Shown here piece by piece: positions 6,369 through 6,928 of a DNA stretch of 6,928 nucleotides; the stretch's first letter is position 1, and each line of letters begins with the position of its first letter. Source of the stretch: Pseudomonadota bacterium (GTDB lineage Bacteria > Pseudomonadota > Alphaproteobacteria > Rhizobiales > Methylopilaceae); assembly GCA_023388965.1 (NCBI GenBank), contig JAEWFF010000049.1, positions 1 through 6,928 of the forward strand, in the 5' to 3' direction. A program made the position numbers and the translations under genes. The notes beneath the pieces were generated by a model, which was given only the letters and a program-made list of their open reading frames with translations, made no database searches and had not been told where the DNA came from.

Positions 6369-6706
6369 GCGGTCTCTTTCCGGGCGGCGGCAGTCAGGGG
6401 AGCGATCCCGCAGGCTGATGGATCGCCAGCGCAGCAGTGACGGGTCAGGTAATCGATCAAGCCTGTCATGGTGTCGAAGCTGGCCGCGTAGACGAGCGAG
6501 CGTCCCTCGCGCCGGACTGTCACCAGCCCGGCATGCTTCAGCTCCTTGAGGTGGAACGACAGGGTCGCCGAGGGAAGATCGAGCGCCTCGCCAATCCGGC
6601 CCACTGCGCGCCCCTCCGGACCGGCCTCGACCAGAAGACGGAAGATGTCGAGACGCGTCTCCTGCGAGAGCGCGGCCAGCGCGGCTAGTGTGTTCTGCTT
6701 CTCCAT
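6365..6706 (-). CDS. arsR: ArsR-family As(III)-responsive repressor
   Basis: A 113-residue winged-helix repressor of the ArsR/SmtB family, first gene of the ars operon. The recognition helix region is LPSATLSFHLKELKHAGLV (44-62), followed by a wing around REGRSLVYAAS. The classical ELCVCDL metal site in helix 3 is missing. Instead there is a C-terminal set, Cys91, Cys92 and Cys99 in RHCCAGDPSACG, matching the three-cysteine As(III) site known in the Acidithiobacillus ferrooxidans ArsR type. As(III) binding would release the operator and induce arsC, acr3 and arsH. The ATG at 6706 lies inside the proposed operator, and a GGAG sequence is only about 4 bases upstream. Confidence 0.95.
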   Translation of the reverse strand: MEKQNTLAALAALSQETRLDIFRLLVEAGPEGRAVGRIGEALDLPSATLSFHLKELKHAGLVTVRREGRSLVYAASFDTMTGLIDYLTRHCCAGDPSACGIAPLTAAARKETA

Positions 6707-6728
6707 ATCTCCACATTATTGGAGATAT
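6705..6728. promoter_or_regulatory. Probable ArsR operator
   Basis: A perfect inverted repeat with arms ATATCTCC (6705-6712) and GGAGATAT (6721-6728) around an 8-base AT-rich spacer. On the minus strand it covers the arsR ribosome binding site and touches the start codon. A dimeric ArsR bound here would block RNA polymerase at the adjacent promoter and could also mask the start region, giving autoregulation of the whole operon. The assignment rests on position and symmetry. Confidence 0.75.
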
Positions 6729-6741
6729 AAGTGATGATCAA
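6713..6741 (-). promoter_or_regulatory. Candidate promoter of the ars operon
   Basis: On the minus strand TTGATC (6741-6736) and TAATGT (6718-6713) are separated by 17 bp, a plausible -35/-10 pair. The -10 hexamer lies in the centre of the operator, which fits direct repression. If it is right, transcription would begin close to the arsR ATG and the mRNA would be nearly leaderless. TTATAT at 6730-6725 is an alternative -10, but it has no good -35. Confidence 0.45.
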
Positions 6742-6759
6742 TCCCCAGAGTTCGGCAGC

Positions 6760-6928
6760 TCAGCTCCGATCTTCGATGGCCCTGCAAATCCGTGCCTGCT
6801 CGCGCATTACGGCGTAGTCGCTGAGCATCACGGCAATGGCCGAGCCGCCCGGCAACGATGCCAGTTCCTTTGCCGCCCGCGCCTGGAACTCCCGGCTGTA
6901 CCCGACGACGGGGGCACACGTCTGGAAC
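6760..6928 (-). CDS. 3' end of a small phage-type protein, cut by the window edge
   Basis: An open frame enters from the right edge and gives 55 residues before TGA at 6762-6760. The visible protein includes CAPVVGYSREFQARAAKEL, then LPGGSAIAVMLSDYAVMREQ, and ends in ARICRAIEDRS. This pattern (a cysteine and Pro, then Tyr-Ser-x-x-Phe/Gln-x-x-x-Ala, then LPxGSAI and a DYAxxRxQxR segment) resembles short proteins encoded in the lysis region of alphaproteobacterial prophages. Some of these look like outer-membrane spanin lipoproteins. The N-terminus with any lipobox lies outside the window, so that role is a guess. It points the same way as the ars operon and ends 53 bp before arsR. Confidence 0.65.
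   Translation of the reverse strand, partial: FQTCAPVVGYSREFQARAAKELASLPGGSAIAVMLSDYAVMREQARICRAIEDRS

Noticed and set aside
6369..6716. N-terminal extension of arsC through arsR
   Set aside because: ArsC family proteins begin at the MTTTIYHNPNCG start; the extension is arsR read in another frame.
1..6928. CRISPR array, tRNA or rRNA genes, insertion-sequence ends
   Set aside because: No spaced repeats, cloverleaf with CCA-type arms or transposase with terminal inverted repeats was seen. A weak similarity between sequence near 178-195 and the reverse complement near 4065-4080 needs gaps and was not accepted as terminal repeats.

Overview
The window is GC-rich DNA with tightly packed genes. 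It looks alphaproteobacterial, most likely from the Rhodobacterales or Rhizobiales. The reasons are codon use dominated by G/C third positions, ParB-like proteins with a RepB-type C-terminal region (a family best known from alphaproteobacterial repABC replicons), and an arsR-arsC-acr3-arsH operon. It reads as an accessory region: a recombination module faces a metalloid-resistance operon, and both outer ends run into genes that look phage- or plasmid-related. The taxonomic reading is inference from composition and family resemblance.

Left edge (1-449): the 5' part of a minus-strand gene enters the window and starts at 134. Its start region carries a 21-bp tandem duplication, and each copy contains a GCACA-NN-TGTGC palindrome. 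A 315-bp stretch without a confident gene then leads to a clear Shine-Dalgarno sequence and the GTG start of the next gene.

Module 1 (450-3846, plus strand): three genes are joined by overlapping stop and start codons (1 bp and 4 bp). They encode a 523-residue serine recombinase with intact catalytic residues but no zinc-ribbon cysteines, and two different ParB/RepB-like proteins of 303 and 305 residues. No ParA-type ATPase is present. The translational coupling implies that the three proteins are made together. A serine recombinase whose action depends on, or is directed by, two ParB-like DNA clamps is the most unusual content of the window. The function of the trio is not established from the sequence.

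Junction (3847-4097): this 251-bp convergent gap holds three successive inverted repeats, the last with perfect 12-bp arms. They may be terminators, or recognition sites for the recombinase or the ParB-like proteins.

Module 2 (4098-6706, minus strand, transcribed right to left): a compact arsR-arsC-acr3-arsH operon in which every junction overlaps by 4 to 8 bp. ArsR senses As(III) and represses. ArsC reduces arsenate to arsenite using glutathione and glutaredoxin. Acr3 exports arsenite. ArsH is an NADPH:FMN oxidoreductase linked to detoxifying organoarsenicals. An 8-8-8 inverted repeat overlapping the arsR start codon is the likely ArsR operator.

Right edge (6760-6928): the 3' end of a small minus-strand gene resembling short phage lysis-region proteins. 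It lies only 53 bp upstream of arsR and suggests that the resistance operon sits in or next to prophage-derived DNA.
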